A stretch of 52,057 nt of DNA, from assembly GCA_038326775.1 (NCBI GenBank), contig JBBQKJ010000018.1, forward strand, positions 1 through 52,057, given 5' to 3'. This stretch comes from DYIU01 sp038326775. GTDB lineage: Bacteria; Actinomycetota; Geothermincolia; Fen-727; Anoxymicrobiaceae. The first letter of the stretch is position 1. Each line of letters opens with the position of its first letter. The position numbers were made by a program, and so were the translations under genes. Below are positions 31,427 through 39,828 of this stretch, in pieces. The notes beneath the pieces were generated by a model that saw nothing but the letters and a program-made list of their open reading frames with translations, did not search any database and was not told where the DNA came from.

Positions 31427-32731
31427 ATGAAGCCCCAGGATATAGTGACGGCGATCAGGAAGCGGTGGTGGATAATAGTTGTCCTTACACTGGCCGCCGC
31501 CCTGACCGCGACCCTCATCGCGCGCTTCATGACCCCGCTCTACAAGGTCGAGGTGCAGATGGCCGCAACCGCTCCCATAAACACTGTGACCAATCAGACG
31601 GACCCTACCGTTACCCTCGCGCTCCAGGTGGCCATGCCCAGCGTGGCCAACGCCGCCGAGAGCATCGACATAGCGAACGCGACCGCTGAACGTCTCAAGA
31701 AAAGCGGCATCGACATCCCCCCGGAAAAACTCTTGAAAAGCGTCAGCGCGAGCCCGGTCCCGAACTCCAACTCACTGAAGCTGGCAGTCACGGACGGAAG
31801 CCCCACGAGGGTCGCCGAGATAGCCAACTCCTGGGGGGCCGAAGCCTCCGCCCAGCTCAGCGGCGAGCCCATCCTGCTTGGCGGCAGGCTGCAGGTCACC
31901 AACAAGGCGATAGTCCCCGAGAAGCCCTCCCAACCCAAGCCTTTCGTGTTCCTTGGCCTGGGGCTTTTCCTGGGGCTGGTCTTCGGCTTCACAATAGCCA
32001 TCGGCTGGGAGTACTTCGACCCGCACTTCCGCTCCGAGGAGGAGACCGAAGAGATGCTCGGCGTGCCCGTGCTGGGAACCATCCCCAAGAAATCGTTGTC
32101 TCAGGCGGCCAGCAACGAGACTTTCTCCGGGCTCAAGGCGAGCCTCATGTTCTCGCTCGAGGGCAAGGAGGCAACGTCGGTGACCGTCGCCGCCGCATAC
32201 CCCGACGACTCCGGGTACACCACGGCGATCAACCTCGCCAAGAGCGTCGCCAACATGGGAGGGCGCACCCTGCTGGTGGACTGCGACATGAGGAGGCACA
32301 AGGTCTCGGAGATCATGGGGGCCGGCAAGCTCTCCGGGCTGGCCGAGATACTCGAGAAGGGAGAGCCCCTCAAGGAGAAGGTCACGCCGACAAGCATTCC
32401 CACCCTGTTCCTGCTTCCGGCCGGGCGCGCCGGCGGCAGCCCATCGGATATTCTCGCCACGCAGAAGTTCGCCGAGCTCGTGCCTCTGCTGGAGGTCAGC
32501 TTCGAGTGGGTCGTCATGAGCGCTCCGCCGCTGACCGCGACTGTCGACGCCGCCCTGGTAGCCACCAGGACGCGAGCTTCGCTGGTCGTCATCGACTCTC
32601 AGAACTGCACGCGCAACACCGCGCTGAGCGCGCTTCAGAACCTCAGGCGGTTGCAGCTCGAGCCTTCAGGGGTCGTGCTCACCAATGCGAAGACCGCCAG
32701 ACGGAACCGCAGGCACGAGTACGGCGAGTGA
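31427..32731 (+). CDS. Wzz-like polysaccharide co-polymerase with degenerate kinase domain
   Basis: 434 aa. Two membrane segments (about 13-33 and 173-193) flank an outer coiled region, the Wzz/CapA chain-length layout. The C-terminal ~215 residues resemble bacterial tyrosine kinases (CapB/CpsD), fused as in BceF/Wzc types. Walker A is lost: AAAYPDDSGYTTAINLAKS (about 255-273) has no GxGK. The A' box remains (LLVDCDMRR, 282-290), but Walker B reads VVMSAPPL rather than VIxDTPP. There is no C-terminal tyrosine cluster (EYGE only). Probably not an active kinase. ATG 31427 has AAGGA 9 nt upstream. Likely controls chain length or export. Confidence 0.82.
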   Translation: MKPQDIVTAIRKRWWIIVVLTLAAALTATLIARFMTPLYKVEVQMAATAPINTVTNQTDPTVTLALQVAMPSVANAAESIDIANATAERLKKSGIDIPPEKLLKSVSASPVPNSNSLKLAVTDGSPTRVAEIANSWGAEASAQLSGEPILLGGRLQVTNKAIVPEKPSQPKPFVFLGLGLFLGLVFGFTIAIGWEYFDPHFRSEEETEEMLGVPVLGTIPKKSLSQAASNETFSGLKASLMFSLEGKEATSVTVAAAYPDDSGYTTAINLAKSVANMGGRTLLVDCDMRRHKVSEIMGAGKLSGLAEILEKGEPLKEKVTPTSIPTLFLLPAGRAGGSPSDILATQKFAELVPLLEVSFEWVVMSAPPLTATVDAALVATRTRASLVVIDSQNCTRNTALSALQNLRRLQLEPSGVVLTNAKTARRNRRHEYGE

Positions 32732-32748
32732 GAGGTGTCCCGTTCCGT

Positions 32749-32785
32749 GGATGCAACATTGGGGTCAGGTCACTTCTGTGCATCC
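32749..32785. repeat. GGGGTCAG-family element F, half element
   Basis: TTGGGGTCAGGTC sits between GGATGCA (32749-32755) and TGCATCC (32779-32785). The left-arm sequence GGGGYCAGGTC...GTGCATC matches element D. It begins 17 nt after the Wzz-like stop codon; the GGGGTCAG core is 29 nt after it. Confidence 0.6.
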
Positions 32786-32850
32786 GTGAACCCGGCGGCG
32801 AACCCGGAGCGTAGCGCGTGCCACCGTGCTCGCACAGGCGGTCCTTCCTG

Positions 32851-34470
32851 ATGGAAAGAGTCGGACAAGTCACCAAGAGCGCTTCGGCTTTGATCGTAGC
32901 CAAGCTGGTCACGTCCGTGATGATGTTCCTGTTTGCCATCGTGGTGAACAGGAAGCTCGGCCCCTCGATGGCGGGCGTATATGTCTATGCCATCGCTCTC
33001 TACACACTATTCCAGGTAATCCCTGACTTCGGAATCGGCAATATCCTGATCCGGGACGTCTCCCCGCGCCGGGGCAGAACGCAGAGATATCTCAAGAATG
33101 TGGTCGTCATTCGCATCGCGCTGGGCGCGGTCTCCTTCTTGCTGCTGATGTTCGCAAACATCCTCAGCAGCGTGGCCCAGCGCTCCAACGCGCTCTCCGG
33201 CGAGAGGTTCTGGGCCGTCTTCGTGGTTGCGTTCTGCCTCCTGCTGGAGCAACCGTTTTCGAACTCCCTCGCCGAGGTGTTCATCTCGCTCGAACGGCAG
33301 GTGGTGGTGGCCTACGTCTACATCACAATGGGGTTCTTGCGCGTCGGCCTTTCCCTGTACGTCATCCTCTCGGGGGCCAGGCACGCCGTTGTCCTGCTGG
33401 TGAGTATATACCTGGTCACCATAATCTACTCCATCTTCCACTTCTACCTGGTCTACCGCCGTTGGCTCAATCGCGAGGGCCGCGCTCTCGCGCGGGCGGA
33501 GCTGGGCAGTCCCTTACAGGGGGACGCTCCCGCCGTCGCCGAAGACCCGTCCCCTTTCGCTGTTGCCATGTTCCCCGAAAGGATAGAGGTGCCTGAGCCC
33601 ACGGTCGGCACCGGCATGGACACCAGGCTCTGGCGCTACCTGCTGAAAAGCTCCTGGCCGCTCGCGGTGGCGGCCGCGGGGGTGGTCATATACGCCGGTC
33701 TGGACATCCCGATGGTCTCGTGGATAGCGGGAGACAGGGCCTCGGGCCTCTACAACGCCGGCGCCATGTACGCCAAGTCGTTCGCGTTCCTCACCATCGC
33801 GGTGAACATGGCAATCCTGCCGGCGATATCGCTCGTCGCCGATAGTAACCCCGAACGCCTGGGGGAGGTCTGGGAGCGCATCCTGCGCTATGCGCTGGTT
33901 CTGGTTCTGCCTGTCACCGTGATAATCCCTGTCCTCGCCCGCCCGGCCCTCATCCTCCAGAAACACAACTTCATCCAGGCATGGAGCGTGACGTGGCTGA
34001 CAATGGCCGCCATGAACTTCACCGTCCTGTCCGCGATCAGCTACCTGTTCTTCATTGTCATCAACAGGCAGAAGAAAATAGTCCAGGTCGTCGCAATCGG
34101 GGTCGCGGCCAAGGTGGCTATGAACGCGATAGTCATCTCGGTGTGGGGCTACAGGGGAGCCGCAATCACCGTTGCGGTGACCGAAGCACTCGCGTTCTTT
34201 CTTATCTACTACTGGCTCTCAAGGTATATGGGCCACCGCTTCTCGTTCCTCAAGTTCGCCGGTGCCCCCGCGGTTTCACTCGTGGCGCTTTGCGCTGTGG
34301 CGTTTACGCTGGAGAAACTGCTCACCTCGAACGCGGTGCTGGCTTCAATAGGGTATGCGATGCTCATATCGGTCATAATCGTTCTTATATATGCAGTGCT
34401 GGCCTTCTCGACGCGGACCCTGAGGAGAAGCGGCCTGAACGAGCTGAACGAGCTATTGAAGGTGGAATGA
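32851..34470 (+). CDS. Wzx-type polysaccharide flippase
   Basis: 539-aa multi-pass membrane protein with about 12-14 hydrophobic segments and the MOP/RfbX (PST) layout: N-terminal SASALIVAKLVTSVMMFLFAIVVNRKLGPSMAG, then two six-segment bundles. A hydrophilic loop of ~70 residues (about 205-270, GRALARAELGSPLQGDAPAVAEDPSPF) separates the halves and is longer than usual. It would flip undecaprenyl-linked repeat units across the membrane. ATG 32851 is preferred; an in-frame GTG at 32818 has no clear site. It ends overlapping the next ATG by one codon step (ATGA). Confidence 0.87.
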   Translation: MERVGQVTKSASALIVAKLVTSVMMFLFAIVVNRKLGPSMAGVYVYAIALYTLFQVIPDFGIGNILIRDVSPRRGRTQRYLKNVVVIRIALGAVSFLLLMFANILSSVAQRSNALSGERFWAVFVVAFCLLLEQPFSNSLAEVFISLERQVVVAYVYITMGFLRVGLSLYVILSGARHAVVLLVSIYLVTIIYSIFHFYLVYRRWLNREGRALARAELGSPLQGDAPAVAEDPSPFAVAMFPERIEVPEPTVGTGMDTRLWRYLLKSSWPLAVAAAGVVIYAGLDIPMVSWIAGDRASGLYNAGAMYAKSFAFLTIAVNMAILPAISLVADSNPERLGEVWERILRYALVLVLPVTVIIPVLARPALILQKHNFIQAWSVTWLTMAAMNFTVLSAISYLFFIVINRQKKIVQVVAIGVAAKVAMNAIVISVWGYRGAAITVAVTEALAFFLIYYWLSRYMGHRFSFLKFAGAPAVSLVALCAVAFTLEKLLTSNAVLASIGYAMLISVIIVLIYAVLAFSTRTLRRSGLNELNELLKVE

Positions 34471-35543
34471 TGCGTTTCAAGCGAGCGGTCGGGCACGCGC
34501 GGGCTCTTGCGCTGCGATCGGCGCTCGTGGCGGTGGTCGTATTGATGCTGTGCGCGCTCGCGACCGGCGGCTGCTTCATAAAAGAGGCCATCGACAAGGC
34601 GCTGGTGACCAAGCGCGGGTTCGACGCGGCCAACGCCATCAACGCCAAGGCGCGGGAGGGGTACGACGTCAGGCCGGCCCGGGTCAAGTGGATAGAGGCG
34701 CTCCAGGCGTTCAACGGGGAAGACTTCTTCAGGACTGACCGGCTGATCAAAGAGAGCCTCGCAGTGCTGGCCGCGTGCGACGAGAAGGTGGCCGAGCGCA
34801 TCTACTACAAGAGCCCCGACGGCACTAAGGTCTCGGGCCTGATGTTCAAGCCGGAAGGCAACGGGCCCTGGCCGCTCGTAGTGGTTGCGCACGCGGGCTT
34901 CGGCGAGGGCGCCGATTTCAGCGACGTCGCACTCATGATACGCGACAAAGGCTACGTGGTCTTCAACCCCGACTTACGCGGCAGCGGAAAGTCCGAGGGC
35001 AAGAACGAGGGCGCGAAAGGCGAGGTTGACGACGTCATCAGCGGCATCAAGTACGTCAAGTCGCTCGGGGTGGTACAGGACAACCGCGTGGGCATCTACG
35101 GGCAGAGCCACGGCGCGGCGGTCGCGCTGCTGGTATCGGAGCGCTACCCGGTGGTCAAAGCGGTCGTGGAGGAGGCCGGCTTTACCGACGCCGTCGATCT
35201 CTACAACAACTCGTTGACCTCCACCGACCCCCAGGTCGTGACAATGAGAGACCAGTTGGCCTCGATGGTGGGCGGGACACCGCAGCAGAAGCCCGCCGAA
35301 TACGACGCGCGCTCCGCGGTAAATTACGCCGATAAGATGAACGCTCCTGTCCTGCTGATCCACGGGGCGTTAGACCCCCTCATCCCGGTGGCACAGGCCC
35401 AGAGGATGTACGACGCGCTCAAGGCCGCCGGCAAAACCGCGGAGCTCAAGATCTACCCGAAAGAGGCCCACTGCGTGAACGACCCCGCCGGTCGCAACGA
35501 AGTCTGGGAGATGATGTTCGCCTGGTTTCAGAAGTACCTGTGA
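34467..35543 (+). CDS. Lipoprotein alpha/beta hydrolase (S9/dienelactone-like)
   Basis: 358 aa. A signal peptide ending in lipobox TGGC (about residues 29-33) predicts a lipid-anchored exported enzyme. The alpha/beta-hydrolase fold shows the nucleophile motif GQSHG, acid in GALDPLIPV and histidine in KEAHCV. The ~90-residue N-terminal helix region precedes the fold. Possible roles are an esterase acting on the acylated polysaccharide or a peptidase-like enzyme; context favours the former, as inference. ATG 34467 overlaps the flippase stop (TGA), and the 3' end overlaps the next gene (GTGA), so it is translated with the cluster. Confidence 0.85.
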   Translation: MMRFKRAVGHARALALRSALVAVVVLMLCALATGGCFIKEAIDKALVTKRGFDAANAINAKAREGYDVRPARVKWIEALQAFNGEDFFRTDRLIKESLAVLAACDEKVAERIYYKSPDGTKVSGLMFKPEGNGPWPLVVVAHAGFGEGADFSDVALMIRDKGYVVFNPDLRGSGKSEGKNEGAKGEVDDVISGIKYVKSLGVVQDNRVGIYGQSHGAAVALLVSERYPVVKAVVEEAGFTDAVDLYNNSLTSTDPQVVTMRDQLASMVGGTPQQKPAEYDARSAVNYADKMNAPVLLIHGALDPLIPVAQAQRMYDALKAAGKTAELKIYPKEAHCVNDPAGRNEVWEMMFAWFQKYL

Positions 35544-36265
35544 GCAAGACCGACCATGGCGCTGCCGACAAGGAGCGCATGCCCGCGGACGGCTCCCGCA
35601 AGGCAAGCCGGGGGACTTCGGTGCGCGAGCCATGGCTGAGGACGAGCAGGGCCATGGAGCTGCTGGGGCTCGAAGCCGGCGGCAGGGTCCTGCTGGTGGG
35701 GGAAGCCGAGGGCCTGCTCGCGGCGAGGCTTGCCGCCGAGCGCGGCGCGAGCGTCGTCTGGATGGATCCCGCGGCCGCGGGACTCGGGGCGGACGGCCTG
35801 CCACCGGGAGGCCCGGGCACGGCCAGGCTCTCGGGCAGTTGTTACGACACCCCGTTCATGTCCGGAGAGTTCGACGCCGTGGTGTCGCAGTTCGCGGTCG
35901 ACTACCTGCTCGAGCCCGGCAGGGCGCTCGTCGAATGGAGGCGGGTCCTGAAAGACGAGGGCACGCTCGTCATCGTCTCGAGGAACGCTCTATTCAAGGG
36001 GCCTGATTGGAGGCCCAGGCCCAGGGCGACCAGCTCTTTTACCCCGGCGGGCCTCCGGGGCATGCTGGAAGGTTCCGGCTTCGAGGTGCGCCGGCAGTGC
36101 ACCCTCCTCCCTGACCTCAAGCTGCCCCGCCTCTACCGCGGGGACCTTTCCTTCAGCTACCGGCTCGAGAGGCTTCCCTACTTCGGCGACAGGGGAATGC
36201 TGCTGTTCGCGTCCGCCGCAAAAAGACCGGGGGGGAACGCCGTTGGTGACCAGGGTCGGGCTTGA
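35540..36265 (+). CDS. Class I methyltransferase-like protein, weak SAM motif
   Basis: 241 aa. The fold of a class I methyltransferase can be followed: LGLEAGGRVLLVGEAEGLLAARLAAERGASVVWMDP, then EFDAVVSQFAVDYLLEPGRALVEWRRVLKDEGTLVIVS. Motif I lacks the VLDVGCGxG glycines and reads LLVGEAEG, so SAM binding is uncertain. GTG start overlaps the hydrolase stop (GTGA). The end overlaps the next gene by 23 nt. It sits inside the co-translated core of the polysaccharide cluster; modification of a sugar unit is inferred. Confidence 0.68.
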   Translation: MSKTDHGAADKERMPADGSRKASRGTSVREPWLRTSRAMELLGLEAGGRVLLVGEAEGLLAARLAAERGASVVWMDPAAAGLGADGLPPGGPGTARLSGSCYDTPFMSGEFDAVVSQFAVDYLLEPGRALVEWRRVLKDEGTLVIVSRNALFKGPDWRPRPRATSSFTPAGLRGMLEGSGFEVRRQCTLLPDLKLPRLYRGDLSFSYRLERLPYFGDRGMLLFASAAKRPGGNAVGDQGRA

Positions 36266-37400
36266 CGGCCGAGCGCTCGCAAACATAAACAAGAACCGCG
36301 GCATCGGGCGATACACCGCGAGCCTGGTGGAGGCGCTGGCCACGGCCCGTGGAGGCTACGAGCTGGTGCTGTTCGGTTACGGTGATGGCCCGGAGCCGGG
36401 GCTCATCGACCCCGTAGCTATGGGCACGGTCGAATGGCGCCAGATCCCCAGCTCCGGCGACATCACGTTTTACGGCGGCCCATGGAACCACCTTCTCTAC
36501 GCGAGGGCGGTCAAGGAGTCCGGGGTTGCGCTCTTCCACGGCATCGACCACAACATGACGCCGCTCCTCAAGTGCCGGAGCATCGTGACAGTCCACGACC
36601 TCATACCCCTGGTCCTGCGGGGCCCCTACCTCGGGCCGAAGTCCTGGCTCTGGCTGCGCGCCCACCGAGCGGCCTGCGGGAGGGCCGGCCTGGTGGTCGC
36701 GGTTTCCGAGGCGACCCGTGAAGACCTCGAGCGCGTCTGGAAGATACCCCGCGAGAAGATTGCGGTGGTGCACGAAGGTGTCAGCGAGCGTTACCGCCCG
36801 GTCGAAGACGAAGTCCTGCTCGAGAAAACACTGGGGAAGTATGGGATAACCAGGCCTTACTTCCTTTACCTGGGGGGCTTCGACCCGCGCAAGAACATCG
36901 GCAACATGCTGCTTGGTTTCAAGCGCTTCCGGCTCTCGGGCGGCAGGGGCACGATGGTCCTCGGCGGCGACACCGCGGGGTCCATGGGCTATTTGGAGGA
37001 CGCCATCACGGAGTTCGGACTTGGCGAGAGCGTACTTCTGCCCGGCTTCATCGCGGATGAAGACCTCCCCGCCCTCTTCTCGGGGGCGCTCGCGCTGGTG
37101 TTCATGTCTATCTACGAGGGATTCGGCCTGCCCGTGCTGGAGGCGATGGCCTGCGGAACCCCGGTGCTCGCGTCGAACGTTTCGTCCATCCCCTGGGTCG
37201 CAGGCGACGCCGCGATGCTGGTGGACCCGCTTGACCCCGCCGCCATAGCCGCCGGGCTCGAGCTTCTCGCCGGTGAGGTCACCGCGAGGTCGGGGCTCGT
37301 CCGCAAGGGGCTCGCCAGGTCCTCCCTGTTCACCTGGGAGAAAGCAGCCGGGCGCGTCCTGGATCTCTATGGGCTGATTCTGGGAGGTGCCGCGGGATGA
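36243..37400 (+). CDS. GT4 family glycosyltransferase
   Basis: 385 aa, GT-B fold, retaining. N-terminal GLDGRALANINKNRGIGRYTASLVEAL and C-terminal GGFDPRKNIGNMLLGFKRF, SIYEGFGLPVLEAMACGTPVLASNVSSIPWVAGDAAMLVDP are classic GT4 landmarks (EX7E acid pair in EGFGLPVLE). The donor sugar is unknown; members with this pattern often use GDP-mannose or UDP-hexose. The TTG start at 36243 has a G7 run 7 nt upstream; the following GTG codon is equally possible. The 3' end overlaps the polymerase gene start by 4 nt (ATGA). Confidence 0.92.
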   Translation: MVTRVGLDGRALANINKNRGIGRYTASLVEALATARGGYELVLFGYGDGPEPGLIDPVAMGTVEWRQIPSSGDITFYGGPWNHLLYARAVKESGVALFHGIDHNMTPLLKCRSIVTVHDLIPLVLRGPYLGPKSWLWLRAHRAACGRAGLVVAVSEATREDLERVWKIPREKIAVVHEGVSERYRPVEDEVLLEKTLGKYGITRPYFLYLGGFDPRKNIGNMLLGFKRFRLSGGRGTMVLGGDTAGSMGYLEDAITEFGLGESVLLPGFIADEDLPALFSGALALVFMSIYEGFGLPVLEAMACGTPVLASNVSSIPWVAGDAAMLVDPLDPAAIAAGLELLAGEVTARSGLVRKGLARSSLFTWEKAAGRVLDLYGLILGGAAG

Positions 37401-38989
37401 GCACGCTCAAGAACGCCACCCTCAAGTGGTCGGGGCCGGGCTCGGCGAGACGCCGGACGTTCCTCCTTGGGGCACTGGTGGTGCTGGGCATGCTGGCAGG
37501 CCTGCTGCCCGCGGGCCTCCCCGTGAAGATACTCCTCGCCGTCGTCGGTGGGGCCGCGCTCTTCGTCATCATCTACAACAACATCCAGTTCGGGCTCGTC
37601 CTCTTCTTCATCTTCAACCTGACCCTGCCACAGGCGGGACCGACGGCAGACCTCGGGATGCAGGTCGCTGTAGTCGGCGAGACGCGCGGCCTTCACTTCA
37701 ACGTACACGAGATCATCATCGCGATGGTCCTGGTTGCCTGGCTGATACAAGTCTTCCTGGGGAAGGCCAGTTGGGAAGCTACGAGCCCGCTGGTGATACC
37801 GGTCATCCTCTACGTGGTGTCGTCGATATTCGCCAGCTTCCTGGGCCTTCTTCACGGCGGCGATTCCCTGATCGTCATCTTCAGGTTCACACGCACCGTC
37901 TTCTTCGCCTACATATTCTTCGTGTTCCTGAACAACCTCAAGACCAGAAAACAGCTCAAGCAGCTGGTGCTGGTGCTGATGATATGCGCCACGCTGGTGG
38001 CGACGTTCGGCATCGTGCAGAAGTTCAAGGGCGAGGCCTGGTCCCGGGGAGTCGCAACGAAGTACCTGGGTAAGATAGGCTTCCCCTCCGACGTCAACTA
38101 CGTGGCGGGAGGCTCGGGTGAGACCCAGGCCTACCGCATCAACGGTACGTTCCTGCACCCCAACGTCCTCGGGGCCTACCTGATCATGGCACTGCCGTTC
38201 TTCGTCAGCCTCCTCTGGTACTACAAGCGAAGATGGGAGCGCGCCCTGCTCGTGGCGGGCATCGGGTTGAACCTGGCCTGCCTGTTCTACACGGGCTCGC
38301 GCGCCGCCTGGATAGCGGGGGGGGTGATAGCGCTCCTTTATGGAATCTTCGGCTTCCTTGACAAGCGCATGATACTGGCGCTGTTCACCGTCTTGCTGGT
38401 GGTGGTCCTGGTGGTGGTGATAATCAAGCCGCCCGACTTCGTCAAGAAGCGGTTCACTTCCTTGAGCGCCAAGGAAGCGACGACCGCGCGTCTATACCAG
38501 TACCAACTGGCGGTGGACTTCTTCATGGAGTATCCGATCTTCGGGCTGGGGGCCGGGATGGAGGGCCAGCGGATCATCTTGTACAACAACGTCCGCAGCA
38601 TCTGGGCGGCGGTGGAGAATGCCTTCCTGACGTACCTGGTTTCGCACGGGTTGATGGGCTTCAGCATCTTTCTGCTGCTCTTTATATTCATCCTGGCCAT
38701 GTTGCTGTTCGCGCGCAATAACACACCCGACGACCCGTTCATACGCTTCCACGCCGAGGCGTTCTTCATGGCCATTGTGGGGATGATCGTGGCCAGCCAG
38801 TTCGGCGCCTGGCTGCTGTTCGCCATTCCGATGTGGACCCTGTTCTGGGCGTTCCTCGGGATGGGAGCCTGCCTCTATAACATGTACCGGGAAGAAGTTC
38901 CGGCACAGGCCTTCACCAGGAGAAGGCCGATTGTCGCGTCGCGCCCCGCGAAGGCGGAGTCCGTGGCCGGTAGTTCATCGCCGGCTTGA
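37397..38989 (+). CDS. O-antigen polymerase/ligase (Wzy/WaaL-like)
   Basis: 530-aa membrane protein with about 12 hydrophobic segments. The large outer loop around residues 210-250 and the motif INGTFLHPNVLGAYLIMALPFF, then TGSRAAWIAGGVIALL with the RAAW signature are typical of the Wzy_C/O-antigen ligase family. It is predicted to polymerise or ligate lipid-linked repeat units at the outer face of the membrane, cooperating with the flippase and the Wzz-like protein. It starts at ATG overlapping the GT4 stop. The C-terminal ~25 residues are a cytoplasmic, proline- and serine-containing tail. Confidence 0.87.
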   Translation: MSTLKNATLKWSGPGSARRRTFLLGALVVLGMLAGLLPAGLPVKILLAVVGGAALFVIIYNNIQFGLVLFFIFNLTLPQAGPTADLGMQVAVVGETRGLHFNVHEIIIAMVLVAWLIQVFLGKASWEATSPLVIPVILYVVSSIFASFLGLLHGGDSLIVIFRFTRTVFFAYIFFVFLNNLKTRKQLKQLVLVLMICATLVATFGIVQKFKGEAWSRGVATKYLGKIGFPSDVNYVAGGSGETQAYRINGTFLHPNVLGAYLIMALPFFVSLLWYYKRRWERALLVAGIGLNLACLFYTGSRAAWIAGGVIALLYGIFGFLDKRMILALFTVLLVVVLVVVIIKPPDFVKKRFTSLSAKEATTARLYQYQLAVDFFMEYPIFGLGAGMEGQRIILYNNVRSIWAAVENAFLTYLVSHGLMGFSIFLLLFIFILAMLLFARNNTPDDPFIRFHAEAFFMAIVGMIVASQFGAWLLFAIPMWTLFWAFLGMGACLYNMYREEVPAQAFTRRRPIVASRPAKAESVAGSSSPA

Positions 38990-39015
38990 ACGGCCGGTAA
39001 GGTTTTTGCTAACAT
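38986..39015 (+). promoter_or_regulatory. Promoter for the acyltransferase unit (TTGAAC-N18-TAACAT)
   Basis: TTGAAC (38986-38991) and TAACAT (39010-39015) with TGC in front of the -10, spaced by 18 nt. The downstream CGAGTGCG and CCGTTT match the sequence following the putative promoter at 30449. The -35 overlaps the polymerase stop codon. Confidence 0.5.
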
Positions 39016-39093
39016 CGAGTGCGCCGTTTCACCACGGCCGCGGGAATGCGCCGGACCGCCCGCGGCTCGAAATTATCCGAGGAGAGGAGCGTC

Positions 39094-39828
39094 ATGGACC
39101 GACAACACATCCTGAAGCTGGGCCGCGCGTACGCCTTCTTGGCCCGAAACATGATCGGCGGCAAGGTAGTCAACGCGCTACTGGACCTCCTCGCATTCAT
39201 GGACTACAGGATGCTCATCCTTCTCTCGATGTGGCACCCCGACCACGATACGCGCATCAAGTACCTCCGCAGGCGTGGAGTCCAGGTGGGCGAGCATGTG
39301 TTCGTCGACCAGGGAGCCTGGATAGAGATAACCACGCCGCAGTCCGTTGTCCTCGAGGATTACACAGCAGTGTCCTACGGGGCCGTCATCGTGGCGCACG
39401 ACGCCACCGGTCCACGCCTTATCGACATCCCGATGCGTATCAAGGAGACCAGACTCAAGTACGGAGCCGGCGTGGGCATGGGCTGCATCGTGTTGCCAGG
39501 CGTGACGTTCGAGAGGTTTGCCCACTCGATGCCCGGCTCGGTCGTGACCAAAGACGTACCCGAAGGCATGGTCGTCGCGGGTAACCCCGCGGAAGTGAAG
39601 TGCACTGTGGAAGACATCGGTCTTGCCTGGCAGGCGGATATCTCAGTGCACCCGGATATATATTATGACGTCCCAAGCGTATGGCGCCTACCCTCGTCAC
39701 CGTATGACCACATCACCACCTGGCGCAGAGACGGCGTTAAGGCCAGGCCGGCCACCGACATAAGGACCGGCACTCCTTTCGACTACATCATCCAAGCCAA
39801 GGTAAAAAAAGAGCAACGGGATAAGTAA
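39094..39828 (+). CDS. Left-handed beta-helix acyltransferase
   Basis: 244 aa. The central region carries hexapeptide-repeat turns of a left-handed beta-helix acetyltransferase: GVQVGEHVFVDQGAWIEI, VVLEDYTAVSYGAVIVAHDAT, LKYGAGVGMGCIVLPGVTF, then the GNPAEV turn. A helical N-terminus (about 1-60) and a non-repetitive C-terminal ~50 residues complete it. Probably O- or N-acetylates a sugar of the polysaccharide using acetyl-CoA. ATG 39094 has GAGGAG 5-10 nt upstream; the open frame before it is only leader. It is the first gene after its own predicted promoter and the following methyltransferase begins right after its stop. Confidence 0.86.
   Translation: MDRQHILKLGRAYAFLARNMIGGKVVNALLDLLAFMDYRMLILLSMWHPDHDTRIKYLRRRGVQVGEHVFVDQGAWIEITTPQSVVLEDYTAVSYGAVIVAHDATGPRLIDIPMRIKETRLKYGAGVGMGCIVLPGVTFERFAHSMPGSVVTKDVPEGMVVAGNPAEVKCTVEDIGLAWQADISVHPDIYYDVPSVWRLPSSPYDHITTWRRDGVKARPATDIRTGTPFDYIIQAKVKKEQRDK

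Noticed and set aside
33981..34466. Longer N-terminus for the lipoprotein hydrolase
   Set aside because: The extension lies inside the flippase gene in another frame; the lipobox signal peptide begins only at ATG 34467.
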